Assembly (NCBI GenBank): GCA_039090855.1 | Contig: CM077027.1 | Span: forward strand, 103,334,424-103,398,423 | Length of the DNA: 64,000 nucleotides | Direction of reading: 5' to 3' | Source of the DNA: Macrothele yani | Lineage: Eukaryota; Arthropoda; Arachnida; Araneae; Macrothelidae | In this document: positions 62,690-64,000 of the stretch, one piece after another | How the letters are laid out: each line of letters starts with the position of its first letter | Numbering within the stretch: position 1 is the stretch's first letter | Notes under the pieces: generated by a model | What the model saw: the letters and a program-made list of their open reading frames with translations, nothing else | The model's database searches: none | Told to the model about the DNA's origin: nothing | Position numbers and translations under genes: made by a program

Positions 62690-64000
62690 CCCCGGTAGGC
62701 ATCTGTCTGTCTGTTCTGACTAATCTCGAGAATCGCTGAACGGATTTTGATATGGTTTCCACCATTCCATAGGGCATTTGTTGAGGAAGGTTTAGGTGTA
62801 TGAAACATTAATCTATGACAAAAGGGAGCCAAGCAGTAACGATTTTAGTGACAAGTCAAAGAAAAAACCAACGTTCGCATTTTTTCATGGCTTCCACTGC
62901 CAAAACAATGATGCGCGGCGACCGGTTTATGAAACTTTTTGCTCATTGGGAAAAAGCCAGGCACATGCATGGCGGCCAGTCTGACAACCTGTAAAGCCAC
63001 AGACTAAATGTGTAGTTACATCGTACGCTGAAAGAATTGGTTTATCGGCGCTCGCACAGACTAAATGCATAGAAAGTAACACTGCCAAATTAATCCAAAA
63101 CTGTGCATTAATAGTTTGGGATGAGGCTACAATGTCGCACAAAACTTCGGTCGAAGCCTTAGTCAAGACCATGCGTGATCTCAGGAATAAAAACAGACAT
63201 ATGGGTGGTTACACAGTTCTGTTCTCCAGAGATTTTCATCAAATCTTACCAATTGTGACAAGAGGAAAGAGAGCTGACGAGGTGAACACTTCTTTAAAAA
63301 GATCTTACATTTGGCCTGATGTAGCTAAATTATCACTCAAAACTAACATGAGTACTCTTATCTTCAGAAGATAATAGTCTTTTTGCTGAATTGTTACTTA
63401 AAGTTGTGAATTGAAATTTTTTATCTATGAATGAAGGTAAAATTAATCTCAATCATGATTAATGTATTTTAGTCAGCAACATTCAAGAATCGATTACTAA
63501 TGTTTATCCCAAAATCCATGACCTTTCAAATAAGTTGCTTTCATGGTTTAAAGAAAAAGCCATTTTATCACCAACAAATGCACAGGTTCGGAAACTTAAC
63601 GACTTGGTGATCTCCAAATCCAATGCCCAAACTAAAGTTTATTACTCAGTAGACATGGTAGTGAATACTGAAGAGGCCGTCCTTACCCAACAGAATTTCT
63701 AAATTATTTACATCCTTCCAGCATGCTAGCACACAAACCGATTTTGAAAGTGCGGGCTCCTATTATATTGTTATGTAATCTAAACCCACTGAAGTTATGC
63801 AATGGGACGTGATTGCAAATAAAAACTCTGAAAAACTTTTTGATTGAAGCTACCATTTTAACTGGCTGTGGCACTGCAGAAACAGTTTTAATACCAAGAA
63901 TCCCAATGATACCATCAGATTTGCTGTTTCATTTCAAACAAATTCAATTCACGGTAACACTCTACTTTGCTATGACAATAAATAAAGCACAGGGTCAGAC
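62690..64000 (+). mobile_element. Helitron remnant, runs off the window end
   Basis: A (TCTG)n-like stretch and GAACGGATTTTGATATGGTT at 62700-62760 resemble Helitron/Helentron flanking sequence. The helicase-coding part follows and is still open at 64000. Confidence 0.7.
62796..64000 (+). pseudogene. Helitron PIF1-like helicase, decayed partial
   Basis: The region about 63080-63374 reads AKLIQNCALIVWDEATMSHK (Walker B-like DEA), LVKTMRDLRNKNRHMGGYTV and LFSRDFHQILPIVTRGKRAD, the Pif1/Helitron motif series, then SYIWPDVAKLSLKTNM. Later blocks in other frames near 63840-64000: NFLIEATILTGCGTAETVLI, PRIPMIPSDLLFHFK and AMTINKAQGQ (motif VI region). Frames break at 63372 and between 63700 and 63840. 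The N-terminal Rep domain was not seen. Confidence 0.85.

Noticed and set aside
61740..64000. Missing 5' exons of BCS1L on the - strand
   Set aside because: I looked for the WYTDRG-like and N-terminal blocks and found none with splice sites. They are probably beyond the window.

Overview
The window is AT-rich animal DNA, evidently from an invertebrate. Genes are split by multi-kilobase introns, and almost all other recognisable sequence is transposable elements (TEs) in various states of decay. The mixture of Tc1/mariner, hAT, Penelope-like (PLE), Helitron, pogo-like, tRNA-SINE and pearl-like elements fits an arthropod, perhaps a chelicerate, or another marine invertebrate. That assignment is inference and no species is claimed.

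Only two host genes could be supported, and both are incomplete. The 3' half of DRC9/IQCG (dynein regulatory complex subunit 9) lies on the + strand as four exons (881-955, 8426-8557, 13675-13776, 22602-22733), all separated by phase-0 introns. The AAA+ domain of BCS1L (the mitochondrial chaperone for Rieske-protein insertion into complex III) lies on the - strand as four exons (59139-59076, 45503-45334, 42412-42295, 31242-30987). The two genes converge tail to tail across 22.7-31 kb. The 5' part of each lies outside the window or was not recognised.

Layout. 1-22.7 kb (DRC9 introns): a decayed PLE (about 1.95-3.9 kb, -), a mariner nested in an older inverted-repeat element (4.9-7.5 kb), a 24-bp minisatellite, a 146-bp tandem array with inverted ends (14-15.3 kb), a Tc1 element inside a SINE (15.8-17.5 kb), a Tc1 element carrying a SINE (18-19.4 kb) that directly abuts a pogo-like element (19.4-20.2 kb), and another Tc1 (20.5-21.7 kb). 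22.7-31 kb (intergenic): a LINE remnant, a hAT with an 8-bp target duplication (25.26-28.47 kb) and a Tc1-like element (28.5-29.7 kb). 31-59 kb (BCS1L introns): PLE fragments, an element of unrecognised superfamily with 13-bp terminal inverted repeats (36.0-38.9 kb), a hAT remnant with a near-perfect hairpin (41.4-41.7 kb), mariner-like and LINE remnants, a hAT-like gene split by a 5-kb palindromic PLE insertion with a 13-bp target duplication (48.8-53.85 kb), and a nearly full PLE (56.1-58.2 kb). 59-64 kb: a well preserved Tc1-like element and a Helitron helicase remnant running off the end.

The most interesting signals are: hammerhead-ribozyme-like cores at the 3' ends of at least five PLE copies; the palindromic PLE insertion; the unrecognised DNA transposon; and a templated patch inside a Tc1 transposase stitched from two sites 0.7-1.4 kb away. 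All calls come from reading the sequence by eye. No database search was run.
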